Below, in pieces: positions 45,092 through 53,821 of a stretch of DNA of 64,000 nt (position 1 is the stretch's first letter; the number at the start of each line of letters is the position of its first letter). A program made the position numbers and the translations under genes. The stretch is taken from positions 46,684-110,683 of the forward strand of contig NZ_OMPQ01000010.1 in assembly GCF_900313025.1 (NCBI RefSeq). Reading direction: 5' to 3'. The notes beneath the pieces were generated by a model. The model made no database searches, was not told where the DNA came from, and saw nothing but the letters and a program-made list of their open reading frames with translations. The DNA is from Pseudophaeobacter sp. EL27. GTDB lineage: Bacteria > Pseudomonadota > Alphaproteobacteria > Rhodobacterales > Rhodobacteraceae.

Positions 45092-45499
45092 ATGAAAAAC
45101 ACACTACTTGCATTTGGTTTGACTGCGGCGCTTGTGGCGCCTGTCGTGGCTGAAGCCTTTACCACCCCAGGTGGGGTACGGGTGAACCCGGTCAATGATC
45201 TGGTCTTTGAAGTGATTCCAAAATCCTCCGGGACGTTTTCTGAGTTCTGGTGCGGGGCGTCTGAATATGCGCGCCGGGTCAAAGGAGCGGGATGGCAGGA
45301 CTTGGTGCATGTCGTTCAGGGGCGCAGCGCCAGCGTGACAACCGGACGACGTTCGGCTGTGCAGTTCACTCTGTCGCCTGAACAGGTTGGGGTGGCGCCG
45401 CCTCTGCAGGGGTGGCTGGCTCTGGGGATCAAGCCTGGAAATAGAATGTCAGTGCAAGAGGCCCGTAGCTACTGTGGTCAATCCCCCGTTCGACTTTAA
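45092..45499 (+). CDS. Secreted two-Cys protein, paralogue 1 of a tandem family
   Basis: 135 residues. Signal peptide MKNTLLAFGLTAALVAPVVAEA (cleavage near residue 22). The mature domain shares a pattern with the next two genes: VNPVNDLVFEVIPK, EFWCGASEYARR, the strand GRRSAVQFTLSP, and a final SYCGQSP. The two Cys probably pair. The function is unknown. The three genes run in the same direction within 1.6 kb, with gaps of about 200 and 90 bp. Confidence 0.75.
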   Translation: MKNTLLAFGLTAALVAPVVAEAFTTPGGVRVNPVNDLVFEVIPKSSGTFSEFWCGASEYARRVKGAGWQDLVHVVQGRSASVTTGRRSAVQFTLSPEQVGVAPPLQGWLALGIKPGNRMSVQEARSYCGQSPVRL

Positions 45500-45701
45500 T
45501 ACCACCACATGCTTGGGGACGCGTTCCTTGGCATGGTGTTCCTTTGGGATGCCGGTCAGGCCACACGGTTGCGTGTAGCACAGTGACGTGACTGGCGCTG
45601 CGGGGCGGCACGCCTATCCTGTGGTCAGGCATGCGGAGACTAGGCCAGGTTTGCTGGCTTAGAAATCCCTGCCTCTTGGTATGACAAGGGAAAGATATGC
45701 T

Positions 45702-46112
45702 ATGAAAATTCTCTCTTCTACAGTCCTGTCTCTTGGCCTGGTGGGCCTGGTTGCAACGGGTGCCAGTGCATTCTCGGCTCGCGATGGAAGTCGGGTGAAC
45801 CCTGTCTCTGACGCGGTGTTTGAAGTTGTTCCCAAGGCTGGTGGTCTGGGGCGCAATTATTGGTGCGCGGCTGGAGACTACGCACAGCGCGCGTTAAAGT
45901 CCCCCTGGGAGGCGCATCTCTACATTTCCCGATCTCGTGGGGCGAGTGAGACTACAAACCGACGCTCTGCGGTACAGTTCACTTTGCAGCCTTCCTTAGC
46001 GGGCTCTCCGCCAACCGGCGCCTTTGGCAGTGTTAACGCGTTGGCGCGCGGTGACAATATGCGGGTTCGCGATGCCTTCAATCTCTGTAATCAGCTGCCT
46101 GTGGGATTTTGA
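45702..46112 (+). CDS. Secreted two-Cys protein, paralogue 2 of a tandem family
   Basis: 136 residues. Signal peptide to about residue 23 (VGLVATGASAFS). Conserved features are VNPVSDAVFEVVPK, NYWCAAGDYAQR, NRRSAVQFTLQP and FNLCNQLP, aligned with the neighbours on both sides. A disulphide between the WC and C-terminal Cys is likely. It is separated by about 200 bp from the first copy, so it may have its own promoter. Confidence 0.75.
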   Translation: MKILSSTVLSLGLVGLVATGASAFSARDGSRVNPVSDAVFEVVPKAGGLGRNYWCAAGDYAQRALKSPWEAHLYISRSRGASETTNRRSAVQFTLQPSLAGSPPTGAFGSVNALARGDNMRVRDAFNLCNQLPVGF

Positions 46113-46199
46113 TAGCGCCCATTTGGCGGATTTGTCGAAGCCTGTTAGTGTCTTTTTGACAGTGGTAACGCGGGCTTCGCTGCAAAAGGTAGCTTTGAG

Positions 46200-46643
46200 A
46201 TGCAAAAGAGGGTTGGCAAAAACGGATCTAAATCATGGCTGGCAGCAGGGCTGCTGGGCAGCCTGATCTGTCTGCCATTGAGCGCAGAGGCCTGGCGGGC
46301 CTGGAACCGCCATGAGGTTCTGCCGGTTTCCAAAGGTGTCTGGGAAGTCGTCAACAGGGTGGGTTCTGGCGCGCAGGACTATTGGTGTGGCATTGGTGAT
46401 TTTGCCATTCGACAGCTGCGCACCCAGGCCACCCAGCGGATCTATGTTTGGCAAGGAATCGGCCCTGCAGTGAATCGTCCGGGGCGTAGGTCGGTGCAGT
46501 TCTCACTGTCACCGCCACCGGGCAGCGACACCACTCCGCGCCTGTCACTGAGCGTTAAGGTCAGAGGGGACAATCTGAACGCCGCGACCGCGCGGAATTA
46601 CTGCTATGATCGGGTTGACGATTTTCGCTTTCGCTTCAATTGA
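46200..46643 (+). CDS. Secreted two-Cys protein, paralogue 3 of a tandem family
   Basis: 147 residues. The signal peptide (LAAGLLGSLICLPLSAEAW) is followed by VLPVSKGVWEVVNR, DYWCGIGDFAIR, GRRSVQFSLSP and NYCYDRVDDF. It is the most divergent of the three and has Trp-rich positions instead of the VxPV start. The gap to the second copy is 87 bp. The pairwise similarity is visible by eye only in the motifs listed. Confidence 0.72.
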   Translation: MQKRVGKNGSKSWLAAGLLGSLICLPLSAEAWRAWNRHEVLPVSKGVWEVVNRVGSGAQDYWCGIGDFAIRQLRTQATQRIYVWQGIGPAVNRPGRRSVQFSLSPPPGSDTTPRLSLSVKVRGDNLNAATARNYCYDRVDDFRFRFN

Positions 46644-46725
46644 GCGCTCATGGGGCGGGACCGATAGGCGCACCGGGTCAAGAGAGCCCCTTGCGAAACC
46701 TCATGGCCTGTAGCAGAGCTTACCC

Positions 46726-47145
46726 ATGCAGAAACTGTTTCACATCGCGACCCGTGGTCCGGGACTTTATGAATTCACCAGAGAGGTTCGGGGCTGGTTG
46801 GCGGATCTGGACTGTGACCAGGGGCTTCTGACCTTGTTTGTACGTCACACCTCCTGCTCCTTGCTGATACAGGAAAATGCCGATCCAGAGGTGCAGGACG
46901 ACCTGCAGGCCTTCTTTTCTCGCTTGGTCCCGCCCTCAACCCACCCTTCGATGACCTATCTGCGCCATACCTATGAGGGCCCGGATGATATGCCAGCCCA
47001 TATCAAATCGGCTCTGCTGCCTGTCAGCCTGTCGATCCCAATCACGGATGGCGCGCTGACCTTGGGCACCTGGCAGGGGATCTACCTGTTTGAACATCGC
47101 GACGCCCCCCACAGACGTCAAATCATTGCACATATCAGTGGCTAA
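46726..47145 (+). CDS. YjbQ/UPF0047 family protein
   Basis: 139 residues. YjbQ features: LLTLFVRHTSCSLLIQENADPEV with the conserved His, and a C-terminal LTLGTWQGIYLFEHRDAPHRRQIIAHISG. Members have been reported to have thiamine-phosphate synthase-like activity in secondary assays, but the true role is unsettled. It is a free-standing gene upstream of nrdR. Confidence 0.88.
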   Translation: MQKLFHIATRGPGLYEFTREVRGWLADLDCDQGLLTLFVRHTSCSLLIQENADPEVQDDLQAFFSRLVPPSTHPSMTYLRHTYEGPDDMPAHIKSALLPVSLSIPITDGALTLGTWQGIYLFEHRDAPHRRQIIAHISG

Positions 47146-47205
47146 GCCGCTTGATCTAGCGGTTGAATTTCCCCTCTACCCAATTCCTAGCGGCTGCCCT
47201 ATAGT

Positions 47206-47214
47206 TGTGGATAA
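47206..47214 (-). promoter_or_regulatory. Perfect DnaA-box match upstream of nrdR
   Basis: The minus strand reads ttatccaca, the DnaA consensus, about 50 bp before the nrdR start. A single box is expected by chance in a genome of this size, so its use for DnaA control of nrdR is speculative. Confidence 0.3.
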
Positions 47215-47265
47215 CTGTGCGGGTTTTAGCACAAATGACAGATATCAGGAAAAGGGGATCCGCAG

Positions 47266-47733
47266 ATGCGCTGTCCGTTTTGCGGGAATATCGATACTCA
47301 GGTAAAGGACTCACGTCCCGCCGAGGATCACGTTTCAATCCGTCGACGTCGTTTTTGCCCCGCATGTGGTGGCCGGTTCACCACCTATGAGCGGGTGCAG
47401 CTGCGCGATCTGGTGGTGGTGAAGACCAACGGCAAACGTGAAGATTTTGATCGCGACAAGCTGGAGCGTTCGATCCGTATTTCCATGCAAAAACGTCCCA
47501 TCGACCCCGAACGCATTGATCAGATGATCTCGGGTATTGTGCGCCGGTTGGAAAGCATGGGGGAGACGGATATCTCGTCCAGCAAGATCGGCGAGATCGT
47601 CATGGAGGCGCTGGCCCGGATCGATACGGTGGCCTATGTGCGCTTTGCCAGTGTCTACAAGAACTTCCAGGCGGCGGATGATTTTGAGGACTTTGTCCAT
47701 GAATTGCGCCCTGATACGCCAAACGAAGAATGA
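47266..47733 (+). CDS. nrdR: Transcriptional repressor NrdR
   Basis: 155 residues. The N-terminal zinc ribbon is [16 protein letters not shown]...[17 protein letters not shown] (about 3-47), and the ATP-cone domain follows ([25 protein letters not shown], about 50-140). It senses ATP/dATP and represses ribonucleotide reductase genes. It precedes ribD, a conserved order in Alphaproteobacteria. A long hairpin lies between it and ribD. Confidence 0.97.
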   Translation: MRCPFCGNIDTQVKDSRPAEDHVSIRRRRFCPACGGRFTTYERVQLRDLVVVKTNGKREDFDRDKLERSIRISMQKRPIDPERIDQMISGIVRRLESMGETDISSSKIGEIVMEALARIDTVAYVRFASVYKNFQAADDFEDFVHELRPDTPNEE

Positions 47734-47796
47734 CGCCAGTGCCGTGCGCCCCTAACCGAGGGCACGGCCAGTTTCAGGCTTGAACTCAGACTTTCC

Positions 47797-47831
47797 CGCG
47801 CCCGGATTGGCTAAGGCCTGATCCGGGCGCG
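47797..47831 (+). promoter_or_regulatory. 11-bp stem-loop in the ribD leader
   Basis: Arms cgcgcccggat and atccgggcgcg with a 13-nt loop end 28 bp before the ribD GTG. There is no T-run, so it is not a normal terminator and may act on ribD translation or as an operator. It is not an FMN riboswitch. Confidence 0.5.
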
Positions 47832-47859
47832 TGTGTGACAACAGATAGGTGGGCGAGAC

Positions 47860-48957
47860 GTGACCCAAACGGATAGTCGATTTATGGCGCTGGCCCTGTC
47901 GCTGGGGCGACGAGGTCAGGGCAAATGCTGGCCCAACCCGGCGGTGGGCTGTGTGCTGGTGCGCGACGGGCGCATTGTCGGGCGCGGCTGGACCCAACCC
48001 GGTGGCCGCCCCCATGCCGAGGTCGTGGCGCTGGCGCAGGCTGGCGATCAGGCGCGCGGTGCCACCGCCTATGTCACGCTGGAGCCTTGCTCGCATCACG
48101 GCAAAACCCCACCCTGCAGCCAGGCACTGATTGACGCGGGGATTGCCCGGATGGTGGCAGCCGTTGGCGATAGCGATCCGCGGGTCTCGGGGCAGGGGTT
48201 TGAGATGCTGCGCAAGGCTGGCATCGAGGTTCAGGTTGGAGTGCTGGCTGAGGAGGCCGCGCGCGATCACGCCGGGTTCTTTTACAAGACCGAACAAGGC
48301 CGCCCGCTGGTGACGCTTAAGATGGCCAGCAGTTTTGATGGCCGTATTGCCACCGGGTCGGGCCAAAGCAAATGGATCACCGGACCAGAGGCGCGCCGCG
48401 CAGTTCACGCGATGCGAAGCCGCCATGATGCAGTCATGGTCGGCGCGGGGACCGCGCGGGCGGATGATCCCTCACTGACGGTGCGCGACCTTGGCGTTGA
48501 GCATCAGCCGGTGCGGGTGGTGATCTCTCGCCATCTGGACCTGCCTCTCATCAGCCAGTTGGCCACCTCTGCCGCTGAGGTGCCTTTGTGGCTGTGCCAC
48601 GGCCAAGGCGCGGATATTGAGCGCAAACAGGCCTGGGAGGGCTTGGGGGCGCGGCTACTGCCCTGTGCCAGCCGAGGTGTACAGCTGGACCCGCATGATA
48701 TCTTGCAACAGCTGGGCCATGCTGGGCTGACGCGAGTGTTCTGCGAAGGCGGCTCCGCACTTGCTGCGTCGCTGCTGGCTTTTGACTTGGTGGATGAGCT
48801 GATCGGCTTTACTGCCGGTCTGGGGATCGGCGCCGAGGGGCTGCCCTCGATCGGGGCTCTGGGGCTGCACAGTCTTGAGGCAGCCAATCGGTTTGATCTG
48901 GTAGAAACCAGCGTCATTGGCGCCGATGTAATGCATCGCTGGCGGCGGGCGAGCTAA
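47860..48957 (+). CDS. ribD: Bifunctional pyrimidine deaminase/reductase RibD
   Basis: 365 residues. The deaminase domain (about 5-145) has PNPAVGCVLVRDGRIVGRGW, the HAEVVAL zinc site and TLEPCSHHGKTPPCS. The reductase domain (about 155-360) has LVTLKMASSFDGRIATGSGQSKWITG, SRHDAVMVGAGTARADDPSLTVR and FCEGGSALAASL. It performs the second and third steps of riboflavin synthesis. The GTG at 47860 was chosen; ATG 47884 is inside the conserved domain. It converges with kpsC, 7 bp apart. Confidence 0.96.
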   Translation: MTQTDSRFMALALSLGRRGQGKCWPNPAVGCVLVRDGRIVGRGWTQPGGRPHAEVVALAQAGDQARGATAYVTLEPCSHHGKTPPCSQALIDAGIARMVAAVGDSDPRVSGQGFEMLRKAGIEVQVGVLAEEAARDHAGFFYKTEQGRPLVTLKMASSFDGRIATGSGQSKWITGPEARRAVHAMRSRHDAVMVGAGTARADDPSLTVRDLGVEHQPVRVVISRHLDLPLISQLATSAAEVPLWLCHGQGADIERKQAWEGLGARLLPCASRGVQLDPHDILQQLGHAGLTRVFCEGGSALAASLLAFDLVDELIGFTAGLGIGAEGLPSIGALGLHSLEAANRFDLVETSVIGADVMHRWRRAS

Positions 48958-48964
48958 CCAGAGT

Positions 48965-50998
48965 TCAGCCGCGGCGCCACAGATGTGCATAGGTGGCAAA
49001 GATCCCCTGCAGCTTTGACAGGGAGCGGTTGCTCAGGCTTGGCTGTGGCAGCTCCCCTGAAATCAACCGTTCCACCACAACTTCGGGGGGGCAGGGGCGA
49101 TTGGTTACGGGGTCAAAGTAACGCGGATAGTCAATCAGCACTGCATGAGCCAGCCCCAGCAGGTCGGGCCGTGCTGCGCGCCAGGGCGGTGCGGTGCGCT
49201 TGTCGGTGGTGAGCCCCCAGCCGGCATAAAAGGGCAGTCCCAGGGTGGTGACCTTGGCGCCGCGCAGCAGGGCTTCAAAGCCCAATAGCGAGGTCATGGT
49301 CCAGACCTCCTGCACCATATCCAAGAGCGCCATAGGATCACAATTTCTGGCTACGACATCGGCCAGATCCTCTGGGATCCCGGTCGCGGACAGCCCCCCT
49401 GGGCGCAGGCCTGCTTCGACATCCGGGTGGGGTTTATAGATGATAACAGCCTTGGGGTTGGCCTTGCGGGTAGCGCGCAGCAATTCCAGATTGCTGTTGA
49501 TCCGCCCGCATCCGGCCAGAATAGAGGCGTCATCTTCCACCTGTCCGGGAACAAGAATGCGATGGCCTTCGGGCAGGGCGGGCGTTTCGCCCGACTGGTT
49601 GTATTTTGACAGGCTGTTGCGGATCAACTGCTGGATCAGGGCCTCTGCCCGCAGCGCCTCGGCGGGGCCAAGGTCGGCGCGCTGGCTGATCAGATCATCC
49701 AGATCAGAGGGCTGACGTGGGTCGTAGTAGATGCCTTGACGGTCCAGCACCAAGGACATCGGCGGCACCAGATCGGCACCTAAGCCGCGTGAGCGCAGAA
49801 AGCCATCTTCAACACGGGTGGCGCCTGCATGGGTCTTGGCATCAGCCTTACTGGCCCAGATCATCCAGTTGCGCCCGCTTTTGCGCGCTTCTTCCGGGCT
49901 CTCGGTGAAGGTCAGTTTGCGGGTCTGGCCAAAGAACCCCTGTAGTGGCTTGCGTTTCCAGAGTCGCATGCCAGAGGCCACCCAACCGACCTGATCCTGA
50001 CGCCAGGCGCGGGTGCCTGCCTCCAGGGTGTCGATAACCCGCTCCAGCTCGCAGAGGCGGTCGTTATAGGGATCATACCAGGTAGGGTAGAGAAACATTG
50101 CCGCCGAAAACAACTGGGCGCGGGTGAGTTTGCGCTGTCGTCGCGCCACCGGGTCTTCATCCTGGGTCAGGCCCCAGCCGGCATAGAAAGGCTGGCCAAA
50201 GACCCGCGGCTTATGGCCTGCAAGTATGGCCTCAAAGCCAAGCTGCGAAGAAACGGTATAGACCGCAACTGCCCCCTCCAGCAGCATCCAGGGACAAACC
50301 GCATCGCTGAATATCTCAACCCGTCCCTGGGCGTCTTTGTCAGCGTAATGCCCGGGCCGGTGGCCATCGCGGGTTTCGGGGTGTGTCTTGATCAAAATGC
50401 GGGCGCCAGGGTGTTCTTCCTGGGCAAAGACCAGCATTTCCAGAAAACGCGCGCGGTCCGCCTTAGAGGCGGTGACTGACGCATCGCCGCGCAGTTGGTC
50501 CACCACCAGGACATATCCAGGATCCGGCACTGGAGCATTGGGCAGAAAGCCGTTGTATTTGCTGAGATGCGCGTCTTGTATTCGGCCAATGGCATTGCGG
50601 GCACGCCGCATCATATGGCTGTCGTCCAGCGGGTGGGTGGCCAGGAGCTCTTCCAGATCCGACGGCTGGGCAGGGTCAAAATGCACACCCTTGCGGTCCA
50701 AAAGCAGCCCCAGGGGCGGCTCCCCGGCGCGACCGGGATGGATTGACCTCAAAAAGGCGTCTTCCACGCGCAGCAGCTCGGCGCTATATTTGGCGGCCAC
50801 GGCGCGGCCACGGTGCGCAGTTGGAGAATTGCCCCAGACAGCAACAAGATCATCCTGTCGCGGCAGGCCGAGGCGGACCTTGTAACCCGCCAGATCGAGA
50901 ATTCGGCGCAGCCGTGTTTGGGTGACAAAGCCACCATTATAAACAAAAAGCCGGGAGCCTTGGCTCCCGGCTTTGGTTTTGGCAGATGAGCCGGTCAC
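48965..50998 (-). CDS. kpsC: Capsular polysaccharide Kdo transferase KpsC
   Basis: About 677 residues from a GTG, with a tandem duplication of the KpsC/LpsZ domain: N-terminal half LFVYNGGFVTQTRLRRIL, ...ELLRVEDAFLRSIHPG... and C-terminal half EDGFLRSRGLGADLVPPMSLVLDRQGIYYDPRQPSDLDDL. Each half ends near a GFEALLRGAKVTTLGLPFYAGWGLT type motif. KpsC and KpsS are beta-Kdo transferases that build the linker of group 2 capsules on a lipid. The start is not certain (TTG 51016 also possible). A 13-bp terminator-like hairpin lies within codons 7-16. It is read after kpsS and wza. Confidence 0.93.
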   Translation of the reverse strand: MTGSSAKTKAGSQGSRLFVYNGGFVTQTRLRRILDLAGYKVRLGLPRQDDLVAVWGNSPTAHRGRAVAAKYSAELLRVEDAFLRSIHPGRAGEPPLGLLLDRKGVHFDPAQPSDLEELLATHPLDDSHMMRRARNAIGRIQDAHLSKYNGFLPNAPVPDPGYVLVVDQLRGDASVTASKADRARFLEMLVFAQEEHPGARILIKTHPETRDGHRPGHYADKDAQGRVEIFSDAVCPWMLLEGAVAVYTVSSQLGFEAILAGHKPRVFGQPFYAGWGLTQDEDPVARRQRKLTRAQLFSAAMFLYPTWYDPYNDRLCELERVIDTLEAGTRAWRQDQVGWVASGMRLWKRKPLQGFFGQTRKLTFTESPEEARKSGRNWMIWASKADAKTHAGATRVEDGFLRSRGLGADLVPPMSLVLDRQGIYYDPRQPSDLDDLISQRADLGPAEALRAEALIQQLIRNSLSKYNQSGETPALPEGHRILVPGQVEDDASILAGCGRINSNLELLRATRKANPKAVIIYKPHPDVEAGLRPGGLSATGIPEDLADVVARNCDPMALLDMVQEVWTMTSLLGFEALLRGAKVTTLGLPFYAGWGLTTDKRTAPPWRAARPDLLGLAHAVLIDYPRYFDPVTNRPCPPEVVVERLISGELPQPSLSNRSLSKLQGIFATYAHLWRRG
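50947..50974 (-). terminator. Intrinsic-terminator-like hairpin inside the kpsC start
   Basis: Minus strand: aaagccgggagcc and ggctcccggcttt (13-bp perfect arms, 2-nt centre that opens to a 4-nt loop), followed by ttgttt. It has the shape of a strong Rho-independent terminator but lies in the first codons of kpsC, whose conserved domain begins straight after it. Confidence 0.7.
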
Positions 50999-51002
50999 GT
51001 TG

Positions 51003-52139
51003 TTAGCTGCCGCCAAACAGCGTTTCGACGCTGGCGAGAGGTGTCAGCGGGCTGGCCAGCAGCGAAATGGTTTTGGTCCACTGTGCATAAGGCGCTTCGG
51101 TGACATAAAGCGTATCTTCATCCCGCACCACAAAGTCGCGAGCGATGAACAACCCATTGGGCTGGGTCAGGTTCAGAACATAGACCATGCGCTGTGCGCC
51201 AACCAGATCGTCGCGCCCCAGAACTTGATTGGCAATTTCTGCCGGCTCGTTGCGGAAGATGAAAACCCCGGTGGGATCAGAGGTGGTGGAGATCAAGCCA
51301 CCAACCTGAGCGATGGCTTCCAGCGCTGACAGATCCTGGCTTTCAAAGGCCACCCGCGCCTGGGCACTGGTGGCGCCGAGAGCGGTAAAGGAGCGGCTGT
51401 CGGCCTCAACCAGAATACGGTCACCGCCACGCAGGGCGATGTCCAGTTCTGGATGGTTGAACAGATCCTGGAACCAGATCTTGCCCTGTTCCTTGCCACG
51501 GATCACGGTGACCTGGGCTATCTCGGGCTCAATCGCGACGCCGCCCGCACGGGCCAGCATGGTCGATAGAGTGCGGGTGGGGCGTTCGATGGCATAGACA
51601 CCCTGACCGCCCACGGCGCCAGTCAGGCTGACGGTGGAGCCATCCCCGGCCACACGGCGTACCTGCACCTGCGGGTCGGGGGTTTGGTCTTCGAGTTTTT
51701 TGGTGATCTCTTCGCGCAGCTGTTCAGGCGTATTCCCTGAGGCGCGCAAACGTCCGGCATAGGGGACAAAAATATAGCCGGCGCTATCGACCTGTACCTC
51801 TTCGAGAGTGGTGGCGTTTGTGGCCTCATTGGCCAAGAGCCCGTCATCGACGTTTTCCCAGATGGTCAGTCCCAGGACATCGCCGGGTCGGATGGTGTCC
51901 GAGGTCAAGCGCCCGGCATTGATAAAGCCTTGAGAGAAGCCAAGCGCGGGAACCACTGCGGTGGCGCGGGTGACACGGTCATTGACGGAGACGATAAAGG
52001 CATCGCCTTCCTTTTGCACCGATCCGGCAAAGATTTCGCGTTTGTTGGGGCCAACTTTGGGCAGACCGCAAGACGCCGCAAGCGTCAATGCAGCGAGAAT
52101 CGCCACGGGCCGCACCCATGAAAAGGGGACGTTTTTCAC
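51003..52139 (-). CDS. Polysaccharide export outer-membrane lipoprotein (Wza/KpsD-like)
   Basis: 378 residues. A lipoprotein signal (ILAALTLAASCGLP) is followed by a polysaccharide export domain (IRPGDVLGLTIWENVDDGLL, VDSAGYIFVPYAGRLRASGNTPEQLREEITKKL) and two SLBB-type repeats (VSLTGAVGGQGVYAIERPT; GGDRILVEADSRSFTALGA). It forms the export channel for capsule or exopolysaccharide. It lies between kpsS and kpsC, with a 4-bp gap to the GTG used for kpsC. Confidence 0.92.
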   Translation of the reverse strand: MKNVPFSWVRPVAILAALTLAASCGLPKVGPNKREIFAGSVQKEGDAFIVSVNDRVTRATAVVPALGFSQGFINAGRLTSDTIRPGDVLGLTIWENVDDGLLANEATNATTLEEVQVDSAGYIFVPYAGRLRASGNTPEQLREEITKKLEDQTPDPQVQVRRVAGDGSTVSLTGAVGGQGVYAIERPTRTLSTMLARAGGVAIEPEIAQVTVIRGKEQGKIWFQDLFNHPELDIALRGGDRILVEADSRSFTALGATSAQARVAFESQDLSALEAIAQVGGLISTTSDPTGVFIFRNEPAEIANQVLGRDDLVGAQRMVYVLNLTQPNGLFIARDFVVRDEDTLYVTEAPYAQWTKTISLLASPLTPLASVETLFGGS

Positions 52140-52234
52140 TGCTCGGTCTCCTCGACCTATTATTGTTCTGCCTCAGTTTTTTGGATAGGCTAGCGCGGTT
52201 TGAGGAGAAAATCCAGTCTTGCGAGAGGTTTCGT

Positions 52235-53527
52235 TTACCGGACCACCGATAACTGTTGCCGCGGAGCCGCTGTGCCGTGGCGCAGCGCATCATAGGGATC
52301 ATGGGGTGACAGCATCATATCAACAACATGGCGCAGCAATTGGCGTCGCCCAGAGCGGGAATAGAACCCCCCTGGCACCTGCGAGGTTTCCAGCAGGTAA
52401 CGCCGGTAGTCCTTGTAGGCGCGGTTGTCTGGCCGGGTTGGTGCGGCAAAGAACTGGGCCAGGGGCTGCGCTGAGGTGAATGCGTCCTTGTCATAGACCG
52501 CATCGCCAAAGACCTTGAGCGGAATGCCACGCCAAAGCACCTGTTGACCAGCGGTGGAGTTCACGGTGACTGCGGTGCGCGCCTCGTTCAGCAGTTCCGC
52601 CAGTTTGCCGCCTCGTACGTAGTGTACACGATCCAATATGTCATGAGCGCGGGCCAGGCGTCGCAGCTCACGGCGGTTCGGGCTTCGGCCGTCTTCCAAG
52701 GGATGGGCCTTGATGACCAGATGGTGGTGACGCGGCGCACCGGCGGCAAAGCCTGAGATCACTTCCGCCAGAAAGCTGCTCATATTGTCAAAGGGGGAAT
52801 GCATCTGAAACGAGCTGTCATGTTCCAATTGCAGCAGTGCCAGATGGTAGGGGAAGCCGCCATTGCGAATGCGGCGTGTTGCAAGACGACGTTCCAATGC
52901 CTGCGCCGGCATCAGAAGCAGCCGTTTCAGATAAAGCCGAAACTCCTGGGTCACGGACAGGGTGCGGTGGGGGCGAAAATTGCGGTACTTGCGATTCCAG
53001 AACATCACAAACCAATGATACAGCGCGCCGTAAAATACATGTTGACGCATGTCGCCCCAATGAGAGGGCGGCAGTGGGGCCTCCATATCCGAGAGTTCCA
53101 GGGCCTTCTGCATCTCACCGACGCTTGTCTGCATCAGCCGTGAATGGCCATTAGACCCGTCCCGTTCATAGGTGACCCAATAGGGGCGCAGGTAACCCTC
53201 TTCAAACACATGCACCCGCAGGCTCAGACGCCGGGCGACAAGAATGGCCTCAGCGTGGATTGGTCGGGTGTCGCCATAAAGGACAATATCGGTGATTGCC
53301 TTGTCGCGGCAGGTCTGTTCGAAAAAACCTTGCCACTCGGGCAGGGCGTCGCGAAAGGGCAGATACCGCGCCTTGTCGCGCCAAAAGGCCTGATCACCCG
53401 CGTTAAAGCCAATGCGCCAAACCTCGCAATCCGCAGTGCACAGCATCCTGCCCAGAGCGTTGAAGAACGGCCCATGTGGTCCCTGAAGGAGCAGAAAGGC
53501 GCGTCGTTTGGAGCTGTTGTGTTGCAT
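52235..53527 (-). CDS. kpsS: Capsular polysaccharide Kdo transferase KpsS
   Basis: 430 residues. Typical KpsS opening LLLQGPHGPFFNALG, with VHVFEEGYLRPYWVTYER, LVIKAHPLEDG and VNSTAGQQVLWRGIPLKVFGDAVYD, the pattern of capsule beta-Kdo transferases. It reads first in kpsS-wza-kpsC, which is transcribed away from ribE across 294 bp. Confidence 0.93.
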   Translation of the reverse strand: MQHNSSKRRAFLLLQGPHGPFFNALGRMLCTADCEVWRIGFNAGDQAFWRDKARYLPFRDALPEWQGFFEQTCRDKAITDIVLYGDTRPIHAEAILVARRLSLRVHVFEEGYLRPYWVTYERDGSNGHSRLMQTSVGEMQKALELSDMEAPLPPSHWGDMRQHVFYGALYHWFVMFWNRKYRNFRPHRTLSVTQEFRLYLKRLLLMPAQALERRLATRRIRNGGFPYHLALLQLEHDSSFQMHSPFDNMSSFLAEVISGFAAGAPRHHHLVIKAHPLEDGRSPNRRELRRLARAHDILDRVHYVRGGKLAELLNEARTAVTVNSTAGQQVLWRGIPLKVFGDAVYDKDAFTSAQPLAQFFAAPTRPDNRAYKDYRRYLLETSQVPGGFYSRSGRRQLLRHVVDMMLSPHDPYDALRHGTAAPRQQLSVVR

Positions 53528-53821
53528 CAGAGTTGCGGCATTTTGCTTTAAGGTTTTGCTAATCTTGCATCAGAGATTAACGCCTGACTGGGGCATAACT
53601 ATGACCAGGAGTGCCAACAAGGGGTATGTGCCACATTAAGGCCAATAGAGGGGGGCAGCAAGCCGACCTTCGGGACTTGAGATTTCGGGTGCATTGCTCT
53701 TGTTACCCGATTGGGCAGAGGCGTTGGCCGGGTGCAGAGGAGGGCTTGTGAAACTGGGGCTGCTTGGGCTACCTCTGACATAGGAAATTCCCGCCGTAGC
53801 CAAAGCCTAGGAGCGCTTACG

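Noticed and set aside
47206..47214. Replication origin suggested by a perfect DnaA box
   Set aside because: Only a single box, no AT-rich unwinding region, and no dnaA gene nearby.
53528..53821. FMN riboswitch upstream of ribE
   Set aside because: There is a ggaaattccc stretch, but the rest of the RFN element is absent.
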